NCBI RefSeq assembly: GCF_026262505.1
Contig: NC_067206.1
Coordinates: 1,736,001-1,800,000, forward strand
Origin: Trichomonas vaginalis G3
Lineage: Eukaryota; Parabasalia; Trichomonadida; Trichomonadidae
Direction of reading: 5' to 3'
DNA length: 64,000 nt
Part shown: positions 10,901 to 20,059 of the stretch, piece by piece
How the letters are laid out: the number at the start of each line of letters is the position of its first letter
How positions within the stretch are numbered: the stretch's first letter is position 1
Notes under the pieces: model-generated
The model's database searches: none
Told to the model about the DNA's origin: nothing
What the model saw: the letters and a program-made list of their open reading frames with translations, nothing else
Position numbers and translations under genes: made by a program

Positions 10901-13900
10901 ACCTACTCTTACAAATACTTCCTCCATTCCAAGGCAGAACAAGAGAGGAAGACCAAAGACTGGTGAACGAGCTTATCAAAGGCATCGACATAAACATAAA
11001 GGATAAAACAAGAGTCATTCACATTCTACACAGAATGAGAAGTGTGATTTTATCCAGGAACGAACCAGTATCTTCTTTCCAGACTAACTTTTGGTTGCCT
11101 GTCGAAATAAAACAAGTTGTCGACACCCTAAAAGAGTTCGGAATGGTAATGCTTGTTGACAACAAAACAATTGTAGAAAAGACAGCCCTTTTATCAAAAT
11201 CTCCAGATAATGTGGTTGCTTTTGTTAAGTTTCTTGTCAGAAAATTCCACGAGATGCAGAAAGATAAAGGACCAATCACCATCACAGAAGAAGAGGCACA
11301 CTCTAACGAAGCACCACCAGATGTATCTCAAACATTCACTATCAAATCAAGCGAAAATATGAATATTCTCAGAAGAATTATTATTGTTCAAAACATCAAC
11401 TCTGTATATAAGGAATTCAGCGGCAGGACACCAGAACAACTCAGCAGGAAGATCGTTGAAGATAATTGGATGACATATGGCGATCTTATGAAGTTCTTGG
11501 ATATGATAACAAGATACGGTTGCTCTTTTGCGCGCGAAATTCTTTTGGAACCAGGCTTCGTCGAACATTTGACACAAAAAGACATACAAAAACTGAAATC
11601 AAACGAGCCAATCAGCCAGACTAATGACACAAACATTCCTCAGTTTGTTTTCACTGACAACGCTTTTTACAATTTTCTAAGGAACATTCTGAAATCAGAA
11701 AGCGTGCAACAATCAGTTCAACCATCTCAACCATCTCAACAGCAACTGATTCAGCAACCGCCAATTCAGCAGCCACAGCCAATACAACAGCCACAACCAC
11801 AGCAAACAAAGTCGATACCACAACCCAAAGCTCTTCCTCAACAGCAGCAGCAACAACAAAAGCCAACAAGTCAGAGTCAGAAACAGCAAAGAAAGCAGCA
11901 AAATTCGGCTTCCCAAAAACAACAAAAGAAATCAAATAAGCATTTTCAGCAGCAACAACAAACACAAGAACAAAAAGGTTACAACTACAATCAGATCCAA
12001 CAGAGTTTCTCCAATCAGCAAATCAACGCAAATTATCAAAATTTCCAGAACCAGCAAAGCTGGCAACAACCACCACAACAAAGCCAACAACAGAACCAGA
12101 TGATGTTCTCACAAATGAATACACCACAGTTTGGCGACCAACAACAGAAAGTGTTTGGCTCAATTTTCGAAGGAATCGATATGTCAATCATACAGGGTCT
12201 CCCCCTCCCTCCAACACAACCACAACAGAATCAGCAAGGTCAAATGCATCAAAGGAACCAGAACTGGAATATGATGCAGCAACCAAATCAAACGCAAACA
12301 AAAGTAAAACAGGAGAAACCACCAGACCAAAATTCATGGCAACAGCAATATCAGCAAAACTGGCAACAGATGCAAATGCAGCAAAACTGGCAACAATCTC
12401 AACAGCAACAGAACCAGACCACAAACCAAAGCCAATTACAACAAAATTGGCAACAACCACAGCAGAATCAGAGCACAAATCAAATCCAACAAACTTGGCA
12501 GAACTCCCAACAACAAAATCAAAATCCAAACACGAATCAGATTCAGCAGAACTGGCAACAACAACAGAATCAAAATTCAAATACAAATCAATTGCAACAA
12601 AATTGGCAACAAACTCAACAGAATCAGAACACAAATCAGATTCAGCAGAACTGGCAACAACCACAACAAAATCAAAATCAAAACACAAACCAGTTGCAAC
12701 AAAATTGGCAGAATCCTCAACAACAGAATTCAAATGCAAATCAAATGCAACAAAACCGGCAACAGCCTCAGCAAAATCAAAGTCAAAATACAAATCAAAG
12801 TTCAATGCAGCAGAATTGGCAAAACGCTCAGCAACAGAGTCAGAACACAAATCAAATGCAACAGAACTGGCAACAGCCTCAACAAACTCAAAGTCAAAAT
12901 ACAAATCAAAACCAAATGCAACAAAATTGGCAGAATTCACAAGGTCAAGCTGCTTCTCAGAGCCAGCAGATGCAACAGATATGGCAACAACAATTAAATC
13001 AGCTCAACCAACAGATGAACAAGCAACAGTCAGCATCATCAAACCAAACACAGGCTTGGCAACAACAAAACCAACCAACTTCAAGTCAAAACCAGCAAAA
13101 TTACCAAATGAACCAATTCAACCAAAGACAAAGCCAACAAAATCCAGCGAAATCACCTTTGCCTCAGCAGCAACAGCAAACGCCCAACCAATGGCAGCAG
13201 CAGAATCCATCAAAATCTCCTTTGCCACAACAACAAAACCAACAACAAAACTATCAACAGAAGGCTCAGAAGAGTCAAAGCCAATCGAACATGAACGAGC
13301 AACATCTACAATACCTCCAGATGAAGTTATCCCAACAACAGAGTGGCGCACCAATTCCTCAACAAAAGAACCAGCAAAGCCAACAGTTCAACCAGCAGTA
13401 CAATCAGAAGAACCAGATGTTTGTTGGAATGAATCAGCAAAGCTCAGCTCCTCAACCGATGATGAAATCCCCTTCTTTCGGGACAGTTCCATCAACTCCT
13501 CAGCCGAACCAAACTGGTGTTTTCTCCCAGAAGAATCAGAACCAAATGCCGCAAAGTCCTTCCCAATCATCATTTGCACAGAGTCCTTATTCTCAGCAAC
13601 CAGTTTCGCCATATACAACACAGAACCAATTCAATCAGAACCAGAAGCAGAACCAACAGAAACAGTCAAACGCTTATTCCCAAGTAATGCAAGGGTTCAA
13701 CATGCCACAAGCTCAGTTCATGGCCCAAATGAATAGTTTTGCCCAGCAGCAGCAACAACAAAATGCATTCATGCAGAAGAATACAAGTCAGTTCAATCAA
13801 TTCCCACAACAACAGCAACAAAAATATGACGAAAGTTTCTTTTATGATCAGAAGAATCAACAGCAAAACCAACCACAATCAAACCAAAATCAAATTGCTT

Positions 13901-14448
13901 CAGAATGGCTTCAGATGATGCAAGGGTCTGTTGATATAACAATTCCTAACCAGTTCATGCAGATGCAACAACAACAGAACCAGAACCAGGGACAGCAAAT
14001 CCAGAACCAACAAAGCCAAAGTCAGCAAATTCCAAAGCAAGAAAAGCAAAAACAGGAGAAGGCGACTAAGAAACAAAGACAGAGCAAATCACAGAAACAG
14101 AAACAACAGCAACAGACAGGATCCAGACCAAGAAATTTGGAATATCCTCAACCTCAGCTACTTGAATTGACTGAGAAATATCACCTACTTCAGCAACAAC
14201 AAATGCAACAAACTCAACAGCAGTTGCAGCAGAATTTGCAACAACAGCAGCAACAAATGCAGATGCCACAAAATATACCAATGCCACTAACCCAAAATAT
14301 GCCTACACAGAATATGACTCAAAATCAAAACACTTCTATTCAGCAGAATCCGTTTTCGAACATGATGAGTCAGGATATTATGGATTATGGCATACCGGAT
14401 ACCGGAGATGATGGGGAGACTTTTACTTTTAGTCCATCAATGGATTAA
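7939..14448 (+). CDS. SNF2-family (CHD-like) chromatin remodeller with Gln-rich tail
   Basis: A protein of 2,169 residues counted from the first ATG; the frame is open a little further upstream but has no earlier ATG. A chromodomain-like segment may lie near residues 75-110. The two-lobed SNF2 ATPase covers about 235-700. It has motif I DEMGLGKT near 265, a DEGH box (in place of DEAH) near 377, LTGTPIQN near 400 and the helicase C-lobe with QALGRCHRIGQT near 660. A SANT/SLIDE-like DNA-binding stretch follows at about 850-915. From about 1,255 to 2,140 the protein is mostly glutamine and asparagine. It should act in the nucleus, sliding or evicting nucleosomes with ATP. The domain order points to CHD rather than ISWI, with moderate confidence. 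The low-complexity tail is far longer than usual for CHD proteins. Confidence 0.9.
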   Translation: MKRGTGTNPDDNYMNNHTESDGSDFSAMNFVPNYSSSSEYNFSNQFNAINPKLNYDMQDMSMQKNSMKHQVQKKSLHYSHAENKIEHIFTSRISENGLEYLILFQNQEQFSTWVPSEIAKEFPNFVSKQKKFNETNSNRSLFSFNSPNINTSYKSILKILSHRLIGTNNNSSLEFLYMLNTETGSSFFWEPVSVNSPQLLIQNYLQTRVCVENTHPPRPSKIVVTEDVAKSYVSTEGKTLRNYQLEGINWMLSCFCANHGCILADEMGLGKTIQTLIYLNHLNRYTDFHGPNLIAVGTNTFDQWCAELEKWTNLKYVSYTGLPDTRSVIQKYQMPFFNDMGVKQEDKFGFNVLLVTYDIFLKDIEFFSTIEWQNIIVDEGHRIKNCDGKKHNALLTVKAMNRIILTGTPIQNTMLELWTLLQFVSPEYFPEGSAFPTDDVESLDVEIVSHIKNMIAPHLLRRSLNDVETTMLPKDERIALLHLTRMQEDLIRLTQLHQLGRIKNGGEIDSLQESNTFQRICNHPFLIEGVEDYFMARNPGVSKLDMLVNTSAKFIFLDRVLPCFKKQGRSVLIFSQKVKVLKLLEEYCQLKRYTYEILNGNLSEQEKKEAISKFCDNSGDAFIFLISTRSGAEGLNLTRANVTIVFDPDWNPQNDIQALGRCHRIGQTQKVDVIRLLTFGTYEHEMYIRSQRKLKLWNSILGDGKQIQEASRPPPAIVIDGSQKNSVKLESMINPQPRFCGIDFEGYGTFIKADEEIEQVTETSSIYPVPPILETPFTVMPGETFDSIMERSATITKDVKFSGINSKNFPKIDITHGLTNEQFLNQFPILDQQNSSSRKQKARPNTVHVTIDGKMAKRILRLLRYYGFGEWEKIHQAIDGYCPIEQLTKFCAGAVLLHFRALEPSKVMTFPLLMNRLLKSIEPLTYTAAFCTNKAEWFNIFIRRSVLAQESKACKDIHDHIFSTAQRFLMSLENHLVIKEFARNPYYDLLLQILPPFQGRTREEDQRLVNELIKGIDINIKDKTRVIHILHRMRSVILSRNEPVSSFQTNFWLPVEIKQVVDTLKEFGMVMLVDNKTIVEKTALLSKSPDNVVAFVKFLVRKFHEMQKDKGPITITEEEAHSNEAPPDVSQTFTIKSSENMNILRRIIIVQNINSVYKEFSGRTPEQLSRKIVEDNWMTYGDLMKFLDMITRYGCSFAREILLEPGFVEHLTQKDIQKLKSNEPISQTNDTNIPQFVFTDNAFYNFLRNILKSESVQQSVQPSQPSQQQLIQQPPIQQPQPIQQPQPQQTKSIPQPKALPQQQQQQQKPTSQSQKQQRKQQNSASQKQQKKSNKHFQQQQQTQEQKGYNYNQIQQSFSNQQINANYQNFQNQQSWQQPPQQSQQQNQMMFSQMNTPQFGDQQQKVFGSIFEGIDMSIIQGLPLPPTQPQQNQQGQMHQRNQNWNMMQQPNQTQTKVKQEKPPDQNSWQQQYQQNWQQMQMQQNWQQSQQQQNQTTNQSQLQQNWQQPQQNQSTNQIQQTWQNSQQQNQNPNTNQIQQNWQQQQNQNSNTNQLQQNWQQTQQNQNTNQIQQNWQQPQQNQNQNTNQLQQNWQNPQQQNSNANQMQQNRQQPQQNQSQNTNQSSMQQNWQNAQQQSQNTNQMQQNWQQPQQTQSQNTNQNQMQQNWQNSQGQAASQSQQMQQIWQQQLNQLNQQMNKQQSASSNQTQAWQQQNQPTSSQNQQNYQMNQFNQRQSQQNPAKSPLPQQQQQTPNQWQQQNPSKSPLPQQQNQQQNYQQKAQKSQSQSNMNEQHLQYLQMKLSQQQSGAPIPQQKNQQSQQFNQQYNQKNQMFVGMNQQSSAPQPMMKSPSFGTVPSTPQPNQTGVFSQKNQNQMPQSPSQSSFAQSPYSQQPVSPYTTQNQFNQNQKQNQQKQSNAYSQVMQGFNMPQAQFMAQMNSFAQQQQQQNAFMQKNTSQFNQFPQQQQQKYDESFFYDQKNQQQNQPQSNQNQIASEWLQMMQGSVDITIPNQFMQMQQQQNQNQGQQIQNQQSQSQQIPKQEKQKQEKATKKQRQSKSQKQKQQQQTGSRPRNLEYPQPQLLELTEKYHLLQQQQMQQTQQQLQQNLQQQQQQMQMPQNIPMPLTQNMPTQNMTQNQNTSIQQNPFSNMMSQDIMDYGIPDTGDDGETFTFSPSMD
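11700..14350 (+). repeat. CAA/CAG-rich coding low-complexity region with QQNWQQ-type repeats
   Basis: Within the remodeller gene the sequence is built of CAA, CAG and AAT/AAC codons. Between about 12,340 and 12,960 it forms an irregular repeat of roughly 20 codons, each unit built around QQNWQQ and NTNQ with a regularly spaced tryptophan. Long open frames on the other strand and in the +3 frame here are by-products of this composition. Confidence 0.85.
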
Positions 14449-14552
14449 TTTTTTTTCTTATTTTATATGTAATAAAATGTTTGTAATTTTACAATTTTTT
14501 TTGTTTCAAATCCAATATAATAATAATACAAGCTTTAATTTTATATTCAAAT

Positions 14553-17546
14553 TTAAACAATAGATTGATATTGAGCTTTTCCTTTTCTTTCATCGAGAGC
14601 TTTTCTCGCGAAGAAATTCACCAACAGTGTTGCGATTGTATGCGCAACTGCTGCAGAGAAAAGATACCAAGAGCCTTCATTCAAGGTAGTAACAACATCG
14701 AAACAAGTTTCATGACCGTTTATTAATGGCTCATTTGCGAAGAACATCTTTATAATCGGATCAATTTGATCGCATTTATCTCCGACCATAAACCTTGCAA
14801 ATTGAGAAATTTCCAGAACTGCAGCTAAAATAGAAATGATGAAAACATCTAAGCAAGCCCAAGCGTACATAACTTCTGCTGCAACATATATCCTCTTCTG
14901 TGCTCTATACGTCATTGGGATCACCCACATAATGAATAGAGTCACAACGTGCATTATAGGCATTATGATAGCGATCACAATGTAGAGGGCCTGAGTGAAT
15001 CTAATTGTGAACGAGTTTGGGTATTGGGCTGCATCAGGAAGCTTCAGAGCCAAGTCAATTACGGAGTAATGCTTTTCATGAGGGGTATCGAGTAAATTGA
15101 GTGCATATCCAGCCAATCCTACGAAGTTGAAAGAGAAAGAAATAGAAACTAAGCCAATACCAAGTAATCCTCCGCTGATCAAAATCAATATGACTGGGAT
15201 GACCTTATAGAACTTGTTACTAACGTATTTAGCGAGGGAGTTCTTTTCTTTCAGACTTTCTGTTTCAATCTTTTCTTCAGGAGAGTCAACTTTTCTCTCA
15301 AGCGCTAACATGACATGGGAAAGGGCAAGAGAGATGACAGTACCTAGCATCAGTGTGAGAAATCCGTAGGCTGGGTAGACCCAGAGATGGATGGAGAAAG
15401 GAGAATCGATCATTCCTGATATAATAGGGAAGTAGAGATCGAAATTAAATGCAATGAGCATCAACACCATGACAAAAGAGTCAACCAAACTCCACTTGCC
15501 AAGTGCATCCAAGAATCTTAGCCACTTCTCTCTTCTCTCAGGTTTCATAGCCGGGGACGGGAGGCACCAGCATCCAAGCATCATCAACAGTTTCATATAA
15601 GGCCATGCACAAGACATGACGGCAATAAGGACAGAGAGGAAGTACGTCTTCGCCTCCCACATCTCCTTAATTGAGTTGATAAGCGAGAAATCTTCAATTG
15701 ATGGAAGGGAAACAAGCTTGTCGGTTCCAATCATAAATTTACAGAAAACAGAAGCACCAATGCCCGTATTTGATGATATGAATACAGCAATGTTGAGGAG
15801 AACCAGGAGAGGCATCAATATCCTTGTTGTTGATGAAAGCTTACTTGTCATTAAAAGGGAGCTCTGGTCGTCTGTCCTGAGGAACTTTCCCCAACAGCCT
15901 TTGATGGAACCTTCTTCAGTTATCTTGGATAGGGAGTTCAATGACTCGAGCGACTTAATCTTGGATTCTAACTCAGTCTTCTTCTGAAGGCTTGGCCTCA
16001 TAATCAGGAAAATGATGAGAGAGATGGCGAGTGCACCTGATGCAGCTGTAACTGTTGTCCAAAGAACAAAATCTTTATATGGATCCTCAGCAATATACTT
16101 ACAGTCGGCTTTTGAGAGTTCCTCTGTGATAAGTGCATTCAGCTTGGATGTACCGTAACTGTTGACAAAAGACGTGACAAATGTAGGAAGAATCGGCCTG
16201 TAGTTGTCAACAAAGAACTTAACAATATTGTTTATGAATTTGCGAATTTCTGCCTCCATATCACCAGTACCAGCTTCAATAGATAGGCTATCAATAGATG
16301 TGTTAAAGAAGAGGTAAGTGAGGCCTGTTCCATGCGGAGAAAGAAGTGATTCGATACAACCTAGGTTGATGCATTGTGGATCGGTCCAATTCAGGCCATA
16401 GTCTTTTTTGTGGGCAATCTGAGCTTTCATCATCATCTTGTTCTTAGTGATATAAAGGTCTAGATCTCCAATTTCTGAGAGATAAGAATCGCCGGTGGAG
16501 ATTGTTGTGCCGTTAAATGAAACATTAATCATAAATGTTAAGTTGATACCTAAAGCATCCATTCCAGTATGAGTGTCTAATATATATTCACTTTCTGGCT
16601 CAAGAATTGTAAAATCTTGCCAAGTGTTTAAGCCTGAGAGGTTGAGGTCAAGCAACGTAAGGTTGAGGGTTGTATTAAGGTTTGGAATCGGTGCAGATAT
16701 CTCTAAAGGTTTGGTGGAATTGAAATAATTCAAGATTTGTGCAAGATTAATTTTTCCCATTCCGTTAGTAAATCTGTTTACTAGGGCATTGAGATTTAGA
16801 GGACCATTCGTACCAGTGAAATTTGTAAGTACAAGTCTGAGAACATCAACAATATCCGATTTCCTAAGATCAGACATATCTGGATCAATGGGTATTACAA
16901 TAGGTGACGTTCCATTTAAGTAAGGACGAATTATCTTGTTTGCGGATTCAAATGCTTGAGTAATTTCAGTTCCTATTAGATCATGTGTTTGGGTACACAC
17001 TATTGGTCCTATTCTTTGCTTTAATTGATTCTCAATAAAGCCATCTAATAAATCAAAAATCTTTTGTTCGATCGCAGATGAGAAATGCGCCTCAAGTTTG
17101 ATTGAATTCATTTTTATGGAACATCTGTCTTCAGGAGAAATGACAGCTTTGATTAAACCAAACTCATCCTTTATAAAATCTAAACCAATTTGAGCATCAA
17201 CTTCTGTAATTGTTGCATGGATTGCAGCATTAACAAGTTTGGTACTTCCTGTGCTAATCACTAATGTAAAATCCGATGAGGCTTGTAAATCAAACTCGAA
17301 CTCGAGCCCATTTTGTACAATATGCGGATCTGGATAGAATTCACTATCAAGATAGCTCAAATCCATTCCATATACTTTAATATTGTTAATATCTATCTCG
17401 TATTTAATACCTAAAAATGACGTTTCTGTACTAAATCCATCAATAGAAATATTGAGTTTTCGAATCCAACATTTGAAATCACATTGCTCTTCTCCAAGCC
17501 CGATATATGAAAAGCAAGAAGCAATGCAAAGGTAAATAGGAAACAT
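14553..17546 (-). CDS. BPI/TULIP-like ectodomain fused to PqiA/LetA-like membrane modules
   Basis: A 997-residue protein. It has a signal-peptide-like start (residues 1-17). A long ectodomain (about 20-480) follows, with a helix-rich section (FIENQLKQRIGPIVC near 165-180) typical of BPI/LBP-type TULIP lipid-binding proteins. A membrane helix lies at about 487-510. Two multi-span modules then follow at about 565-755 and 780-985. The first has a cytosolic W-P-x-x-K loop region (SCAWPYMKLLMMLG) and a WSLVDSFVM helix, and the second a matching IIMPIMHVVTLF and WACLDVFII. These are hallmarks of bacterial paraquat-inducible protein A/LetA, which has two such modules. LetA proteins work with MCE lipid carriers, so this protein may move lipids across or onto a membrane; that is inference. 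It is convergent with the remodeller gene, about 100 bases away. Confidence 0.75.
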   Translation of the reverse strand: MFPIYLCIASCFSYIGLGEEQCDFKCWIRKLNISIDGFSTETSFLGIKYEIDINNIKVYGMDLSYLDSEFYPDPHIVQNGLEFEFDLQASSDFTLVISTGSTKLVNAAIHATITEVDAQIGLDFIKDEFGLIKAVISPEDRCSIKMNSIKLEAHFSSAIEQKIFDLLDGFIENQLKQRIGPIVCTQTHDLIGTEITQAFESANKIIRPYLNGTSPIVIPIDPDMSDLRKSDIVDVLRLVLTNFTGTNGPLNLNALVNRFTNGMGKINLAQILNYFNSTKPLEISAPIPNLNTTLNLTLLDLNLSGLNTWQDFTILEPESEYILDTHTGMDALGINLTFMINVSFNGTTISTGDSYLSEIGDLDLYITKNKMMMKAQIAHKKDYGLNWTDPQCINLGCIESLLSPHGTGLTYLFFNTSIDSLSIEAGTGDMEAEIRKFINNIVKFFVDNYRPILPTFVTSFVNSYGTSKLNALITEELSKADCKYIAEDPYKDFVLWTTVTAASGALAISLIIFLIMRPSLQKKTELESKIKSLESLNSLSKITEEGSIKGCWGKFLRTDDQSSLLMTSKLSSTTRILMPLLVLLNIAVFISSNTGIGASVFCKFMIGTDKLVSLPSIEDFSLINSIKEMWEAKTYFLSVLIAVMSCAWPYMKLLMMLGCWCLPSPAMKPERREKWLRFLDALGKWSLVDSFVMVLMLIAFNFDLYFPIISGMIDSPFSIHLWVYPAYGFLTLMLGTVISLALSHVMLALERKVDSPEEKIETESLKEKNSLAKYVSNKFYKVIPVILILISGGLLGIGLVSISFSFNFVGLAGYALNLLDTPHEKHYSVIDLALKLPDAAQYPNSFTIRFTQALYIVIAIIMPIMHVVTLFIMWVIPMTYRAQKRIYVAAEVMYAWACLDVFIISILAAVLEISQFARFMVGDKCDQIDPIIKMFFANEPLINGHETCFDVVTTLNEGSWYLFSAAVAHTIATLLVNFFARKALDERKGKAQYQSIV

Positions 17547-17909
17547 TTGTATTTTGAATAATTGACTATTCTTTCAAAAAGACCAAATTACTTGAAATTT
17601 CATCATGCTGTAAAATTGTAAATTTTTCAGTGTTGCTTAAATATTCTAAATAGCCATATTTGTAGGATGATTTTTTTTAAATCAACATCTATCCATTGAA
17701 TTTTTAAAATAAATTGTGAAACCTCATGGAATCATGCAAATTTGAAATCTTTAAGTTATTCGATTCATCGTACAAAATATAATATGATATTATTTTAACA
17801 GTAACTTAAAGAAATAGTTTGAAAAGAGAAATATCCCCAATTCTAACACAATAAGCGACAAATAAATATCAAGGATTTTTAAGATTTTTTTATCTCCCCC
17901 TATAATAAA
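17547..17909. other. divergent promoter region
   Basis: About 360 AT-rich bases between the divergent TULIP-PqiA-like and Rab genes. TCAATT and TCAAAA sequences precede the minus-strand start, close to but not a clean match of the trichomonad initiator. No RNA gene or repeat is visible. Confidence 0.4.
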
Positions 17910-18500
17910 ATGACTCAAGAGAGAAAGCAAATCTCCTTTAAATTAATTGTAATTGGAGATTCTGGGGTTGGTAAAACCTCATTGGTTATTAGACAATCTC
18001 GTAATCAGTTCAGTTTTCAAATGGCTCCGACTATCGGCACTTCTCATATCAGAGTAAATATTCCAATTGAGGATTATGATGTAGAGCTTAAAATATGGGA
18101 TACAGCCGGACAAGAACAATTTGCTCCATTGGTTTCAATGTATGCTCGTGGAGCTACTGTTTGCATCATAGTTGCCTCAAGTATTGATACTGCATCAGTT
18201 AAAAATATAGCAACTTGGAAAGAAAGGCTAAAAGAAGCGAATGAAGATCCAGCTATTGTAATTGCCTTGAATAAAGCGGATATGGTCGAACTTGGAAATC
18301 CAACCCTTGATCAAATCAGAGAAGAATTACATGAGAAATACGAAAACATTTTTTCAGTTTCTGCAAAAACTGGCGAGGGTGTCAATGATTTATTTACATG
18401 CGCTGCTAAATTAGCTTTAGAAAACAACAAAGAGAGGTTTGAAGAACCAAAAGTTTCTTTAGACAAGAATGATAATCAATCATCCAGAAAATGCTGTTAA
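17910..18500 (+). CDS. Rab-family small GTPase
   Basis: A 196-residue Rab-type GTPase with all five G motifs: GDSGVGKTS (16-24), the switch I threonine in MAPTIGTS, WDTAGQE (63-69), NKAD (about 121-124) and SAKTG (about 151-155). It ends in KCC, a geranylgeranylation signal, so it should cycle onto membranes and recruit trafficking effectors. The effector region is closest to the Rab5/Rab21/Rab22 type by eye, but trichomonads have very large, divergent Rab families, so a subfamily name would be a guess. Its length is normal for a Rab. Confidence 0.93.
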   Translation: MTQERKQISFKLIVIGDSGVGKTSLVIRQSRNQFSFQMAPTIGTSHIRVNIPIEDYDVELKIWDTAGQEQFAPLVSMYARGATVCIIVASSIDTASVKNIATWKERLKEANEDPAIVIALNKADMVELGNPTLDQIREELHEKYENIFSVSAKTGEGVNDLFTCAAKLALENNKERFEEPKVSLDKNDNQSSRKCC

Positions 18501-18736
18501 TATTTATAAAAATATGAAAATTGTTTTTTATTTATTTGACATTAAGTGTATACAAACAATTTGATGTAATTTATATATACATACACGTATTGATTTGATT
18601 TTCATATTGCAAGCTGTTTTCTCAACACAAATATAATTTTTTGAGGTATGATAAATGCCACAGCTAATATATGAAACAAAAATACTCGTTTAACATTTAC
18701 TAGAAATTTTGAAACACGACTTGAACCATTAGCAAA

Positions 18737-19237
18737 TTATTTTTTCGAAAGTATTAATGACTGCAATCTGTTTCGTTCTTGGCACTCATCGTTAATAATA
18801 CTATGCAAGTTATTGATTTCTTCTTGCTTTTGTTTCAAAAGTTCACTAAGCTCCTTAATTTGATCCTCAAAAGGCTGAATGAATTCCGAAAAATCATGAA
18901 CGTTTTGCTTTTGCATTTCCCTTTCATGATTTAGTTCTGCATAAAGAGCTTTTTCTGTAGTTTGGGTTTGCTTAATACTTTTAATTAATTCGTTTTTATC
19001 GACTTCAAGCTTACAACAATGGTCTGTGAGCTCTTCGACTTTGGCTTTTAGTATTTTATTTTCATTAATAAGAGGGTCAATATTCTCATTTTTTAAATTT
19101 TCTCTTAATTTCCGGAGTTTTTCTTCAAAAACATCCTGGAGATCCCTTATTTCTTTTTGCTTCGCATCTATTAACTGTTCTAGTTGACGCTTGAGGTTTT
19201 CATTTTCGGCAATATAGAATTCATTTTGAAAAGTCAT
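18737..19237 (-). CDS. coiled-coil protein, unknown function
   Basis: A 166-residue protein that is almost entirely charged heptad sequence (for example LKRQLEQLIDAKQKEIRDL and ENKILKAKVEELTDHC). It predicts one long coiled coil with no membrane segment or recognisable globular domain. Such proteins in trichomonads are often cytoskeletal, but nothing here shows that. A TCAAAA sequence lies shortly before the ATG. It is convergent with the Rab gene upstream. Confidence 0.75.
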   Translation of the reverse strand: MTFQNEFYIAENENLKRQLEQLIDAKQKEIRDLQDVFEEKLRKLRENLKNENIDPLINENKILKAKVEELTDHCCKLEVDKNELIKSIKQTQTTEKALYAELNHEREMQKQNVHDFSEFIQPFEDQIKELSELLKQKQEEINNLHSIINDECQERNRLQSLILSKK

Positions 19238-19491
19238 TTATAATTTTGAGTACTTATTTTAACATCAGTTTTGATAAAATTAATCTTAATGCATTATATT
19301 GCAATAGTAAGTCCTATCAACAAAAACAATAACAACAAAAAAAATATTTTAAAAACAGGTAGTAATGTAAATAATGTACTGTCATACAAAATTTATACGT
19401 CTTATATTTATTGAATTGCTTTTTTTTTACCTAATAAATTTTCAAAATGTTTTGATATTTGAAGATATGAGCGCATAAACTGGAGAAGAAG

Positions 19492-19803
19492 TTAACGACG
19501 TGATTTTCTAGTTAATATTGCATCAACAAAAACATCATATCCATTTAAATTTATCCGTTGTTGATGAGCTAATATTTCAATGTCCTTTCGAGAGATTCGA
19601 CATGGAATAATTTTTTGCCTATCTTCTCGAAATTCACGTGGCTTCGATCGCTCATCTTTCTTTTCGATGCGCTCTTTCTTTCTAATTTCCCGCTTTTCTG
19701 CAGCAATTTCATCTAATCCTTTATCAAGAAGAGAATCACGTCTGATTTCTTCGTCAGTCTTTTTTGCTGGTATTGTAGCTGAAAATCCTTCTTTATTCGA
19801 CAT
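19492..19803 (-). CDS. small basic/charged protein, unknown
   Basis: A 103-residue, highly charged protein. Residues about 17-65 form a probable helix of alternating K/R and E/D, and the last 35 residues (ISRKDIEILAHQQRINLNGYDVFVDAILTRKSRR) look like a small folded end with a basic tail. I do not recognise a family. TCAAATG spans the start codon, initiator-like. It lies 49 bases from the tRNA gene on the same strand. Confidence 0.65.
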   Translation of the reverse strand: MSNKEGFSATIPAKKTDEEIRRDSLLDKGLDEIAAEKREIRKKERIEKKDERSKPREFREDRQKIIPCRISRKDIEILAHQQRINLNGYDVFVDAILTRKSRR

Positions 19804-19851
19804 TTGAAAAATAAGATTTTTTTTCGTTCAAGAATAAGAAGGGAAAAAATT

Positions 19852-19923
19852 TGAGGCCGAAGGGAGTCGAACCCCCAACCTTGAGATCTGGAGTCTCACG
19901 CAATGCCATTATGCTACAGCCCC
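19852..19923 (-). tRNA. tRNA-Trp (anticodon CCA)
   Basis: Read on the minus strand, 72 bases fold as a full cloverleaf. The acceptor stem is GGGGCTG with CGGCCTC (wobble pairs allowed) and the discriminator is A. A D-arm with TAGCATAATGGCATTGC follows, then anticodon stem TGAGA/TCTCA with loop CTCCAGA giving CCA. The variable region is AGGTT and the T-loop is TTCGACT. CCA reads the single tryptophan codon UGG. No intron is present and CCA is not encoded at the 3' end, as expected for a eukaryote. Confidence 0.93.
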
Positions 19924-20059
19924 AATACATTTGGTTAGCTTCTTTATTAACTAAATAATATATTATTCTATCCAATTGTTCCAGAATCAATAAAGCTATG
20001 CATCGTCCTTATTCCATTAATAAAATTTGTAAATTTTATTTAAAGTATTTTTTTCGTTG

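Noticed and set aside
12188-12940. Long antisense open frame (250 codons) opposite the remodeller
   Set aside because: It is a by-product of the CAA/CAG/AAT codon repeats; the predicted protein is low-complexity S/A/V/D/F with no domain.
12336-13736. 466-codon open frame in another plus-strand frame
   Set aside because: Same cause: frame-shifted reading of the Q/N repeat gives a T/K/S/E/A-rich product without protein features.
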